From: Parabacteroides timonensis
GTDB lineage: Bacteria > Bacteroidota > Bacteroidia > Bacteroidales > Tannerellaceae
Assembly (NCBI RefSeq): GCF_900128505.1
Contig: NZ_LT669940.1
Coordinates: 550,756-614,755, forward strand
Length of the DNA stretch: 64,000 nucleotides
Direction of reading: 5' to 3'
Shown here: in pieces, positions 37,610-45,324 of the stretch
How the letters are laid out: every line of letters starts with the position of its first letter
How positions within the stretch are numbered: the stretch's first letter is position 1
Translations under genes and position numbers: made by a program
The notes under the pieces: model-generated
What the model saw: only the letters and a program-made list of their open reading frames with translations
Told to the model about the DNA's origin: nothing
The model's database searches: none

Positions 37610-38233
37610 ATGCTAGTAGACTTGACAATTAAAGACTTTTTGGCTGAAACCGCCAGTAATGCACCTGTTCCTGGCGGCGGAAGTATCTCTGCCCTGAATG
37701 GGGCTATCGCTACTGCTTTGACGGAAATGGTAGCGAACCTGACGATCGGGAAAAAGAAATATGCCGATGTAGAGGGACAGATGAAAACGATAGCCACGGA
37801 AGCGGCTCTTATCCGTGAACGTCTGATACGCGACATCGACCGTGATAGCGAAGCTTACAACTATGTATTTGCAGCTTTCAAACTTCCGAAAGAAACGGAA
37901 GAACAGATTGCTGAACGTAGCCGTATAATTCAGGATGCAACAAAAGAAGCGGCAATGGTTCCCATGCAAGTCGCCGAAGAGGTGGCATCCGTGATGGAAA
38001 CGATTATCTACGTAGCACATAGAGGTAACCGAAATGCTGTTACCGATGCCTGTGTTGCTATGATGGCGGCCCGTTCCTGTGTGCTGGGGGCTTTACTGAA
38101 TGTCCGTATCAACTTAGGTTCGATTAAGGATGAAGTTTTTGTAGAACGAATGAAAATAAAAGCCGATTATCTGGAATCTGAAGCGATCCGTATCGAGACT
38201 AAGCTGCTTAAGTGGGTTAAAACAATCTTATAA
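37610..38233 (+). CDS. fchA: Formimidoyltetrahydrofolate cyclodeaminase
   Basis: A 207-residue, mostly helical enzyme converting 5-formimino-THF to 5,10-methenyl-THF plus ammonia. The start LTIKDFLAETASNAPVPGGG and ALNGAIATALTEMVANLT are diagnostic. It acts on the product of the transferase encoded just upstream. The 44-nt gap to hutI is the largest in the operon and holds no terminator. Confidence 0.93.
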   Translation: MLVDLTIKDFLAETASNAPVPGGGSISALNGAIATALTEMVANLTIGKKKYADVEGQMKTIATEAALIRERLIRDIDRDSEAYNYVFAAFKLPKETEEQIAERSRIIQDATKEAAMVPMQVAEEVASVMETIIYVAHRGNRNAVTDACVAMMAARSCVLGALLNVRINLGSIKDEVFVERMKIKADYLESEAIRIETKLLKWVKTIL

Positions 38234-38235
38234 TT

Positions 38236-39726
38236 ATGGGGAATGTCTATTATGTAGGTTCCGAGCCTCTTACTTTCGAAAGTATAGAGCAGATACTTAC
38301 GCAGAATATGAAACTGGAGCTGACACCGGAGGTGCGTGACCGTATTCAGAATTGCCGCGATTACCTGGACCGGAAGATCGAGCTGCAGGACGGCCCGCTC
38401 TACGGCATTACTACCGGCTTTGGTTCGTTGTGCAACAAAAATATCTCGCCCGACGAGCTTAGTACCCTGCAGGAGAATCTGGTAAAGAGTCATGCTTGTA
38501 GTGTAGGCGACGAAGTGAGCCCGGTTATCGTCCGGTTGATGATGCTCCTGAAGGCGCATGCCTTGTCGTTGGGACATAGCGGGGTGCAGGTCATCACGGT
38601 GCAGCGCATTCTCGACTTCTTCAATAACGACGTCCTGCCGATCGTTTACGACCGTGGTTCGCTGGGTGCTTCCGGCGATCTGGCTCCGTTGGCCAATCTC
38701 TTCCTTCCGCTTATCGGCGTGGGGGATGTGTATTATAAAGGTAAGAAGCGGGAAGCTATCAGCGTACTGGATGAGTTTGCCTGGAAACCTGTTCGCTTGA
38801 AAAGCAAAGAAGGGCTTGCCTTACTGAACGGCACACAGTTTATGAGTGCCAACGGCGTCTTTGCCCTGATGCGTGCCTTCCGTCTTTCGCGGAGGGCCGA
38901 TATGATTGCCGCTTTGTCTTTGGAGGCCTTCGACGGACGTATCGATCCTTTCATGGATTGTATCCAGCAGATACGCCCCCACCCGGGACAGATAGAGACA
39001 GGTAAAGCTTTCCGGGAGTTTCTGGAAGGAAGCGAACTGATAAACCGTAAAAAGGAACATGTGCAAGACCCGTATTCTTTCCGCTGTATCCCACAGGTAC
39101 ACGGGGCGACAAAGGATGCCATCAACTACGTGTCCGGTGTGCTGCTTACCGAGATCAATTCGGTAACGGACAACCCGACCATTTTCCCTGATGAAGATAA
39201 GATCATCTCCGGCGGAAACTTCCACGGTCAACCGTTGGCAATCTCTTATGACTTCCTGGCTATTGCCCTTGCCGAGTTGGGTAATATCTCCGAACGGCGT
39301 GTGGCACAGCTTATCATGGGACTTCGTGGTTTACCTGAATTCCTCGTAGCCAACCCTGGGCTGAACTCCGGTTTTATGATTCCCCAGTATGCTGCCGCCA
39401 GCATGGTTAGCCAGAACAAAATGTATTGCTATGCTGCCAGCAGCGACTCGATCGTATCCAGCAACGGACAGGAAGATCATGTCAGTATGGGGGCGAATGC
39501 CGCCACCAAACTCTTCAAGATCATGGATAACCTCGATCTGATCCTGGCTATCGAATTAATGAATGCCGCCCAGGGGATAGAGTTCCGCCGCCCGGCTAAA
39601 ACGTCTCCCATCCTCGAAAAGTTCCTGAAAGACTTCCGCAAAGAGGTCCCTTTTATTGAGGATGACATCGTTATGTACACCGAAATCCACCGTACGGTTG
39701 CTTTCCTGCGGAGGCATCCGATGTAA
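38236..39726 (+). CDS. hutH: Histidine ammonia-lyase
   Basis: A 496-residue enzyme deaminating histidine to urocanate, the first step of the pathway although the gene is last. The MIO cofactor triad Ala145-Ser146-Gly147 lies in GSLGASGDLAPLANLFLPL; the catalytic loop ITTGFG and the later GNFHGQPLAISYD are present. 2-nt gap from fchA. The 3' side is the long repeat-rich non-coding region. Confidence 0.96.
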   Translation: MGNVYYVGSEPLTFESIEQILTQNMKLELTPEVRDRIQNCRDYLDRKIELQDGPLYGITTGFGSLCNKNISPDELSTLQENLVKSHACSVGDEVSPVIVRLMMLLKAHALSLGHSGVQVITVQRILDFFNNDVLPIVYDRGSLGASGDLAPLANLFLPLIGVGDVYYKGKKREAISVLDEFAWKPVRLKSKEGLALLNGTQFMSANGVFALMRAFRLSRRADMIAALSLEAFDGRIDPFMDCIQQIRPHPGQIETGKAFREFLEGSELINRKKEHVQDPYSFRCIPQVHGATKDAINYVSGVLLTEINSVTDNPTIFPDEDKIISGGNFHGQPLAISYDFLAIALAELGNISERRVAQLIMGLRGLPEFLVANPGLNSGFMIPQYAAASMVSQNKMYCYAASSDSIVSSNGQEDHVSMGANAATKLFKIMDNLDLILAIELMNAAQGIEFRRPAKTSPILEKFLKDFRKEVPFIEDDIVMYTEIHRTVAFLRRHPM

Positions 39727-39796
39727 TAAGGATTGAATCTGTTTTCTGGTTTTACACGAAAAACTACATGGAAACTAGAAAAAGGTGAGTCTTTTT

Positions 39797-39973
39797 ATGA
39801 GGCTCCGCCTCATGCCGCAGGCTCTCTTTTGCCGTTTGCTTCAGCAAACGGATATCTAAATGCTCCGGCTTTGCCGGATCCTCTGTGGGTTTTAACCCCT
39901 TTCATATAGGAAAGAAGCCCCGTTAATAAAGGGGCTTAAGCCCACAAAGGAAGAGGCACAAGGCGTTGCCTTG
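39797..39973. repeat. Cluster of consecutive perfect stem-loops
   Basis: Five hairpins in under 180 bp: ATGAGGC/GCCTCAT at 39797-39813; CCGTTTGCT/AGCAAACGG at 39832-39851; TCCGGC/GCCGGA near 39862-39880; a nested structure GTGGG ... CCCAC at about 39885-39944 with an inner GCCCC/GGGGC; CAAGGC/GCCTTG at 39959-39973. The first may help end the hut transcript; the series as a whole looks like an intergenic palindrome cluster. Confidence 0.75.
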
Positions 39974-40142
39974 TAAAGAGAGATAGCTCATTTCTGACAA
40001 TATTAGCACTATCCCTCTTCAATATGTGAACCTGTAGCATACCTATATTGCTGCAACAGTACAGTCGTGTTAACAATAGTAGGACTATTGTGTCAGGATA
40101 CTTAAGTCTATAGTGTTACCTGAACTTTCTGTTTATAGGGAA

Positions 40143-40274
40143 ATACTTAAGTCTTTTCCTGAATAGCTAGGCGGCGAATCTGAAATGGGTAGTTACTCAT
40201 TTCAAAATAGCTGCCGACCCATTAAAAAGGAGTGCCGGTGCTAGCTTATCCAAGTGTAGCAGCCAGCAAATACC
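40143..40274. repeat. Degenerate 22-bp-phased array 1
   Basis: Similar unit starts recur in one 22-bp register: ATACTTAAGTC at 40143, AGCTAGGCGG at 40165, GGGTAGTTAC at 40187, AGCTGCCGAC at 40209, AGTGCCGGTG at 40231, AGTGTAGCAG at 40253. Units share composition rather than identity. Related sequence (GATACTTAAGTCT) begins at 40097 with looser spacing. Confidence 0.65.
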
Positions 40275-40595
40275 TATTCAGAAAAAAGTTTTTTGAAATA
40301 ATGGTTCATATCATTCATGCGTTGGTGGATGTGATTGATAATAGGAGTGTTACGATATGAACCCAAGCCGAAATTTGGATTCATCCGATGAATGCAGCTG
40401 AATGCAAAAAAACAAGATGGGTTCATTCCTTGACTCTTGTATATCAATGCGTCTATCTGATTTATGAACCAATGAACCCAGTTTGGAGAAAACATTTATA
40501 TTTAGAAATAATTGAGTCTTTTTGTGTCTGAGATTGTGTCTACAATGTATTTCATTCCAATCACACAAATAAAATTGCCTCTTCGAAAAAACACC

Positions 40596-40859
40596 GGTCT
40601 TTTAAAGATAAAAGTCTGGACTTTCAAAGTTAAAAGTCCTGTCTTAACATTTCAAAACACCTATCCTTTATCGACGTCGGTAGGCACTTGTGAAAAATGA
40701 ATAGGCACCCGTTCGTATTGGCTCCGGCAGCTATTTTAAATAGCTCCGGCACCCACAGAAAATAGCTCCGGCAGCCATAGATATTGGCTCCGGCAGCTAT
40801 TTGAAAAAAGACTTGTTATCAGTGAAGGCAATTTGTTGTCGGTGAAACGTTGGTATTCA
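40596..40859. repeat. Degenerate 22-bp-phased array 2
   Basis: The clearest units are four copies of GCTCCGGCA at 40721, 40743, 40765 and 40787, exactly 22 bp apart, alternating CAGC and CACC in the following bases. Upstream, AAAAGTC recurs at 40610 and 40632 in the same 22-bp register. The stretch divides into twelve 22-mers from 40596 to 40859 without loss of phase at the recognisable units. TTGTT.TC.GTGAA near the end repeats at 20 bp. Confidence 0.75.
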
Positions 40860-41015
40860 CGGCAACTCGCTGTTCAATAGGGTAATACAGCCTGTGTGAC
40901 AGGTGAAGGGTATAGCCTGACTTTTTCCCTCAGTCGTCTGAACAGACACTATAAAATAGCTCACATCATGACAATAACTGAACTATATTTTAATGCGGTA
41001 GCCCTGTAATAAGGA

Positions 41016-41047
41016 AGCCTCAAAAGATGGATAATTCTTTTGAGGCT
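41016..41047 (-). terminator. Hairpin downstream of the GLUG-protein gene
   Basis: Perfect 11-bp stem AGCCTCAAAAG / CTTTTGAGGCT. It is 36 bp past the stop codon of the minus-strand gene; the tail is not strongly T-rich, so termination is likely but not certain. Confidence 0.5.
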
Positions 41048-41082
41048 ATATACGAGGCTTGACTTGTTAGGATGTCCTTGTG

Positions 41083-43923
41083 TTATTTTTGTATCTGTAT
41101 CTTGAAACTCTTATTTCCTGCTATGACAATATAATTGCCTTGCGGTAACCAAAGAGACTTATCTCCCGATAGATTATCGTATTTATGTATGAGTGTCCCG
41201 TTGAACGTGTAGATAAATACGGTTTCGGGATGAGAGGTATGGATATGCAGATAAGCGCCTTCTGCACGGACAGTTGTCTCGTTTGTGCCGATTGTTTCGT
41301 TGGCAACCGGGTCGGGATTACGGACGATACCGTCGATACTGATCGCGATAGGTTGACGTACATATTTGATAATGTATGCACCGTCGCTCGAACGTGGGGT
41401 GATCGTTTCGCCCCGGTCGGTGGTGACGATGGGAGAGGACTGGTCGTATTCCTTGTCGAGTGTCAGGTAGAAACGGAAACTGCTCCAGGCTTCGACCTCG
41501 TAATCGCCGGCGGCAGGGTTGGTGGTTGCTCCTTCTATTTGAGGGAGGGTGACGAGGTGGTAAACCGGAGGAACTGGAGTTGGCTCAGGATCAGGTTCGG
41601 GCTGGGGATCTGGGATTTTGCTGAAAGTAGCGGAGATTATGATGTTTTCCGATACGGTCAATGTATTTCCGGAAGTGAAAGGGTGCTCATTTACCGTTAG
41701 CTTGTCCAGTTTATAATTATTCTCAGGGGTGGCAGTAATGGTAAGTACGGTTCCGCCTTGTACCTTATTACCGGATTGTATCGGATTGACAGATGGGGCG
41801 GTAACGTTTAGTTGACCATGCTCCGGGGTATCGAATGTAATCATGTAATCTTGTAGGCTTGCGATAGGGATAGTGGGTTGTCCTTCTATTTTTTCCTGTG
41901 TGTAATTATCGCTTTCGTCGATCTTCTTGAGGCTAGGCAGTTGAGCCGGATTGCTGAAATCCCAAGCATCGGATGATTTGAAAGGAAAAGTAGATCCATC
42001 CCAGTCGTTGCCATTCTCTACTGCTGCATCGTTTACTGTCGGTATTTCTTTATGAGCAAAGTTGTTCGTTACAGTAGCTACAGATTCATCTTGAAACCCT
42101 ACAATACGTCCGGGTGTTGTAGCATTGTATGTAATACCTCCGGTGTTGAGTGCCAGGGAGTTTACTACAGAACCTTTACTGTTTGCTCTACTGCCTTTAT
42201 TTATTCCGGCAATACCTCCGACATATCCACGGGGATCTTCATTTGCTTTTGTTCTCTGTATACAATTTGCAGCCACCTTGCCTGTTGCATAGCAATTGAG
42301 TATCTCGTACTGGTTGTAGCCTGCAATCCCTCCGGCACAATTTATTTCGCCAGTTGATGTGATGTCTCCTGTTGAATAGCAATTCTGAATGTAATGCGTA
42401 TTGTATCCTGCAATGCCACCAACTGTATTATTGTTTCCTGTGGAAATAATATTAGCCGTAGAAAAGCTATTTTTAATAGCGTAAGAACATTGTCCGGCAA
42501 TTCCACCACTATAACTAACGACTCCATTAGTTGTAATAGTACCTGATGCTACACAATTACTAATAGGGGCTTTCTCGAAAATCCCAGCAATACCTCCTGC
42601 ATATGCTTCCGTGTTTGGTATTTCTGTAGTCGCTGAAACCTTGGCTGACGATTTACAATTCTGAATTGCAGCTTTACTGTATCCGGCGATACCTCCGACC
42701 GTACATAAATTACCACTTAAATCAGTTTCTGCAGGTTGATCCGTTATTAATTCAATAGAGATTGTTCCGGATGTGGTGCAATCGGTTATAGGAGGACATT
42801 TTTGAGCATTACCCATGTTATGAGTTCCTGCAATACCGCCGACTTTGGCATAATACCCCGTTGATTGTAGACTATTCTTTATTTTATATGCTAATGTTAT
42901 ATCACAGGAAGAAGTACAATTTTCTATTGTATAAGTCGGGTTCGAGTATAAAGGCTTTGTGTTTTCCGAGACAATTCCACCAACGCCACTAGTTGTTCCA
43001 TCAAGAGTGACATTTATAGATCCTTCTGTACTGCATTCTTTTATAACACCCCTGTTGGATGTTGTAATACCTCCAACTTCTGCTTGAATTACTTTGGCGG
43101 CTATCTTGGCATGGCAGTTTGTGATGCTTCCGGATGTTTGGGTAGATGCATTGTTCGTTCCGGCTATTCCTCCGACCCAGCCGGATTTACTACCTCCATA
43201 AGGAGTTAGCGTAAGCTTGTAATCGAACTTTCCATCAAAGCTGCAGTCTTTAATGATTGCTTCTGTGTCGTCAGTTGATGCGTTTTTACCGGTTATACCA
43301 CCTACATACACTGCAGCTTCCCCTGTATAGCTGATTGCCCCTTGAGCATGACAATTTTCAATTGTAGAGGAATAGCTTGCACCGGTTATACATCCGGCAT
43401 AAATATTTTTATTTGGAGTGTAGGTATTACTACTTTTTTCAATGAAGCAGTTTGTTAACTTGATATTCTTTATTGTTGCATGATCTATTTGACCGAAGAG
43501 ACCCGCTGAGCAATCGGAGACAATCTTCATATTCGATATGGTATGGTCGCCTCCATCAAAGTTACCTTTGAAAGGTCTGCTAGATCTATAATCTGCCCCT
43601 TTTTCTCCGATCGGTATCCAATTATGATCAGCTAAATCAATATCTTGGGTGAGTGTTATCGTCACTCCTTCAAACCCCTTTTTGCCGGAATCTCCGGTAT
43701 CTTCATTGTCGTTTACCATTTTCGCCACCCAGGCTAATTCGGCTTCGGAAAATATGTTGATCTCAGTTGAAGAAGTACTCCAGTTCGCAGGTTTACTTGC
43801 CAGGTTTTCCCATGTGTCCGGTGGGGTATCATCTGCCTTTATCCCTTTGGAGAAGAAACAGAGAAACGCTATCGTTATTAACAGACGATACGAGATAAGA
43901 TGTAAATGTTTTTTCATCATCAT
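41083..43923 (-). CDS. Large secreted GLUG-repeat surface protein
   Basis: A 946-residue exported protein; three consecutive ATGs start it and the signal peptide is MKKHLHLISYRLLITIAFLC. Residues ~100-610 hold about twelve GLUG-type repeats with GG(I/V)AG cores (VGGIAGTHNMG, YAGGIAGIFE, CAGGIAGYNQYEILNC), predicting a beta-helix. Then an InlB-B-like repeat (about 680-750; YMITFDTPEHGQLNV to ISATFSKIP), a PxPxP linker (DPQPEPDPEPTPVPP), a further beta domain, and a C-terminal ~70-residue module ending GNYIVIAGNKSFKIQIQK that resembles a type IX sorting domain. Start overlaps the HU-like stop by 4 nt. Probably a phase-variable adhesin (inference from the invertible promoter). Confidence 0.82.
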   Translation of the reverse strand: MMMKKHLHLISYRLLITIAFLCFFSKGIKADDTPPDTWENLASKPANWSTSSTEINIFSEAELAWVAKMVNDNEDTGDSGKKGFEGVTITLTQDIDLADHNWIPIGEKGADYRSSRPFKGNFDGGDHTISNMKIVSDCSAGLFGQIDHATIKNIKLTNCFIEKSSNTYTPNKNIYAGCITGASYSSTIENCHAQGAISYTGEAAVYVGGITGKNASTDDTEAIIKDCSFDGKFDYKLTLTPYGGSKSGWVGGIAGTNNASTQTSGSITNCHAKIAAKVIQAEVGGITTSNRGVIKECSTEGSINVTLDGTTSGVGGIVSENTKPLYSNPTYTIENCTSSCDITLAYKIKNSLQSTGYYAKVGGIAGTHNMGNAQKCPPITDCTTSGTISIELITDQPAETDLSGNLCTVGGIAGYSKAAIQNCKSSAKVSATTEIPNTEAYAGGIAGIFEKAPISNCVASGTITTNGVVSYSGGIAGQCSYAIKNSFSTANIISTGNNNTVGGIAGYNTHYIQNCYSTGDITSTGEINCAGGIAGYNQYEILNCYATGKVAANCIQRTKANEDPRGYVGGIAGINKGSRANSKGSVVNSLALNTGGITYNATTPGRIVGFQDESVATVTNNFAHKEIPTVNDAAVENGNDWDGSTFPFKSSDAWDFSNPAQLPSLKKIDESDNYTQEKIEGQPTIPIASLQDYMITFDTPEHGQLNVTAPSVNPIQSGNKVQGGTVLTITATPENNYKLDKLTVNEHPFTSGNTLTVSENIIISATFSKIPDPQPEPDPEPTPVPPVYHLVTLPQIEGATTNPAAGDYEVEAWSSFRFYLTLDKEYDQSSPIVTTDRGETITPRSSDGAYIIKYVRQPIAISIDGIVRNPDPVANETIGTNETTVRAEGAYLHIHTSHPETVFIYTFNGTLIHKYDNLSGDKSLWLPQGNYIVIAGNKSFKIQIQK

Positions 43924-44213
43924 TTATTTTTAGTTTGGGTATTATTTAATTCTTCAAGAAGTTCTTTTCCCGGTTTCAGCTTTACGGAGAAACGTTCGGA
44001 AATCATGTGAGGAGCTCCTGTTTTGGGATTTCGTGCCAGGCGTTCGGCCTGGTGCCATCTTGTAATGACGCCAAAACCTGTCAAGCGGATTTCTCCACCT
44101 TGTTTCAGTTCGTCGGTGATAATGTCGGTCAAAGATTGGATAACCTTTTTGACGGCAATTTGTGTTTGCCCTGTTTTATAGGCTAACTCGTTGATTAATT
44201 GTTGCTTGTTCAT
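43920..44213 (-). CDS. HU/IHF-like DNA-binding protein coupled to the GLUG gene
   Basis: A 97-residue member of the HU/IHF family: MNKQQLINELAYKTGQTQIA, GFGVITRWHQAERLARNPKT and the arm RNPKTGAPHMISERFSVKL with its proline. It keeps the IHF-type RNPxTG signature and has an extra ~7-residue hydrophilic tail, so it is distinct from the housekeeping HU at 25250. The stop codon overlaps the GLUG start (ATGA), meaning both are made from one transcript. The gene begins 2 bp from the left arm of the inverted repeat at 44216. It may bind the nearby 22-bp arrays or aid inversion; both are inference. Confidence 0.92.
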   Translation of the reverse strand: MNKQQLINELAYKTGQTQIAVKKVIQSLTDIITDELKQGGEIRLTGFGVITRWHQAERLARNPKTGAPHMISERFSVKLKPGKELLEELNNTQTKNK

Positions 44214-44215
44214 AA

Positions 44216-44429
44216 GAATGACTAGAAAAAACGTTCGTTTTTTTTCGTCATTTTCTGAAGTGTCATAAAAAATAAATGTTTATGGGTAAATTAGAGTAGG
44301 TAAGATTTGAAAATTGTTGAAAAACAAGGGAAAACAAGATAATCAAAGTTTATGGCCGATAAATTTGAATATAAAAATATAACCCGTAACTTTGTGACAA
44401 ATTAAAACGAACGTTTAATCTAGTCATTC
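44216..44429. promoter_or_regulatory. Candidate invertible (phase-variable) promoter element
   Basis: Inverted repeats 44216-44241 and 44404-44429 match at 24 of 26 positions; the shared parts are AAAACGAACGTTT and TCTAGTCATTC, differing only in the two bases between. The 162-bp interior carries a full Bacteroidetes promoter on the plus strand (44364-44394) and no equivalent on the minus strand. The HU-like gene on the minus strand starts at 44213, right against the left arm. The arms contain AAACGTTCGT, which resembles the motif I recall for Mpi-type invertase sites in Bacteroides fragilis. In this assembly the element is in the OFF orientation for HU-GLUG. Confidence 0.8.
44364..44394 (+). 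promoter_or_regulatory. Promoter inside the invertible element (points away from HU-GLUG)
   Basis: TTTG (44364-44367), 19 bp, TAACTTTG (44387-44394): a perfect -33/-7 pair. It reads rightwards over the right arm and the 22-bp array towards the sigma gene; inverted, it would read into the HU-GLUG operon. Confidence 0.75.
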
Positions 44430-44449
44430 CTTGAAATGTCTTTTAGTAA

Positions 44450-44537
44450 AATACTTGCGGTTTTATCTGATAATACTTACGTTTTTTGTCCGAAATACTT
44501 AGTCTTTTTATATTGAATACTTCTTATTTATGACATT
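44450..44537. repeat. Four-unit 22-bp tandem array 3
   Basis: AATACTT occurs at 44450, 44472, 44494 and 44516, exactly 22 bp apart; the rest of each unit is T-rich and variable (for example GCGGTTTTATC, ACGTTTTTTGTC, AGTCTTTTTAT). AATACTTAAGTC in array 1 (40142) is the same motif, so the arrays on either side of the HU-GLUG genes are related. Confidence 0.85.
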
Positions 44538-44772
44538 TGTTTCGCATTTCCCGGGACATGCCGAGTGCCTTGGCTTCGGAGGTGCGGACGGTTGCAGCTC
44601 ACTGTTCCGCCGGAATAGAAGATACGGGGACTGAAAAGACGTCTCTGTACCTTTTTTCTTTCTGTATCAGAGGAAATGTCCACTTTATTTCGGTTCTTTG
44701 CAAAAAAAAATTGAAGTCGCATGCAGTATTCCCGCAGTCATTACATTTATATAATAAACACGCGCGGCGTTG

Positions 44773-45324
44773 ATGGGTGAAGAAGAACTGATAAGGCAGT
44801 GTATGCGGGGTGTGAATGCAGCCCGTAAAGAACTCTACGATACTTATGCCAAACAAATGTTAAACATTTGTTACCGGTATACAGGAGGTATGGACGTGGC
44901 GTATGATCTGTTGCACGACGGATTTCTGAAAGTATTCTCCTCCTTCTCAAGTTTTACGTATCGTGGGGAAGGGAGTCTGAAAGCGTGGATGAGCCGTATT
45001 TTTGTGAATACAGCACTTGAGTATCTTCGAAAGAAGGATGTACTCAAACAAATAGTCCCCCTTGATATGATTGCTGAAACAGAGGAGGAGCCTCCGGAGG
45101 AGATCGAACAGATCCCAACGTCGGTTCTGATGAAATTCGTCCAGGAGTTACCGACAGGGTACCGTACCGTGTTTAACTTATATACATTTGAAGAACGAAG
45201 TCATAAAGAGATTGCCGAGCTCTTACATATTAACGAACGATCGTCATCGTCGCAACTGTGTCGGGCAAAAGCAATGCTGGTAAAGAAAGTAAACGATTAC
45301 ATTCAGAAAGAAGCCGGAAAATGA
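44773..45324 (+). CDS. ECF-type RNA polymerase sigma factor
   Basis: A 183-residue sigma-70 family factor with region 2 (YDTYAKQMLNICYRYTGGMD, AYDLLHDGFLKVF, WMSRIFVNTALEYLRKK) and region 4 (LPTGYRTVFNLYTFEERSHK, EIAELLHI, SSSQLCRAKAML). ATG 44773 is preferred over TTG 44770. It overlaps the next gene by 4 nt (ATGA), a typical sigma/anti-sigma arrangement; the partner here is the membrane-barrel protein. Confidence 0.92.
   Translation: MGEEELIRQCMRGVNAARKELYDTYAKQMLNICYRYTGGMDVAYDLLHDGFLKVFSSFSSFTYRGEGSLKAWMSRIFVNTALEYLRKKDVLKQIVPLDMIAETEEEPPEEIEQIPTSVLMKFVQELPTGYRTVFNLYTFEERSHKEIAELLHINERSSSSQLCRAKAMLVKKVNDYIQKEAGK

Larger units (their letters stand above)
39727..41082. other. 1.36-kb non-coding, repeat-dense region
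   Basis: No credible gene. It contains a run of stem-loops (39797-39973), a phased 22-bp degenerate array (40143-40274), imperfect palindromes with GTTCAT/ATGAAC ends (about 40303-40495), a second 22-bp-phased array (40596-40859 or beyond) and a hairpin at 41016-41047. The frames of ~73 aa on the minus strand at 40274-40568 are composed of the repeats. Confidence 0.8.

Noticed and set aside
33392..39726. Missing hutG in the histidine operon as an anomaly
   Set aside because: The formimidoyltransferase plus cyclodeaminase route replaces it; the pathway is complete.
40274..40568. Minus-strand frames of 72-73 aa in the repeat region
   Set aside because: They are made of the local palindromic repeats, overlap each other in two frames, and have no start context or known motif.
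40596..40859. CRISPR array
   Set aside because: Period is 22 bp with no conserved repeat alternating with unique spacers, and no cas genes are in the window.
44537..44773. 78-aa plus-strand frame before the sigma factor, and overlapping minus-strand frames
   Set aside because: No promoter or coding pattern; they lie in the leader of the sigma gene.
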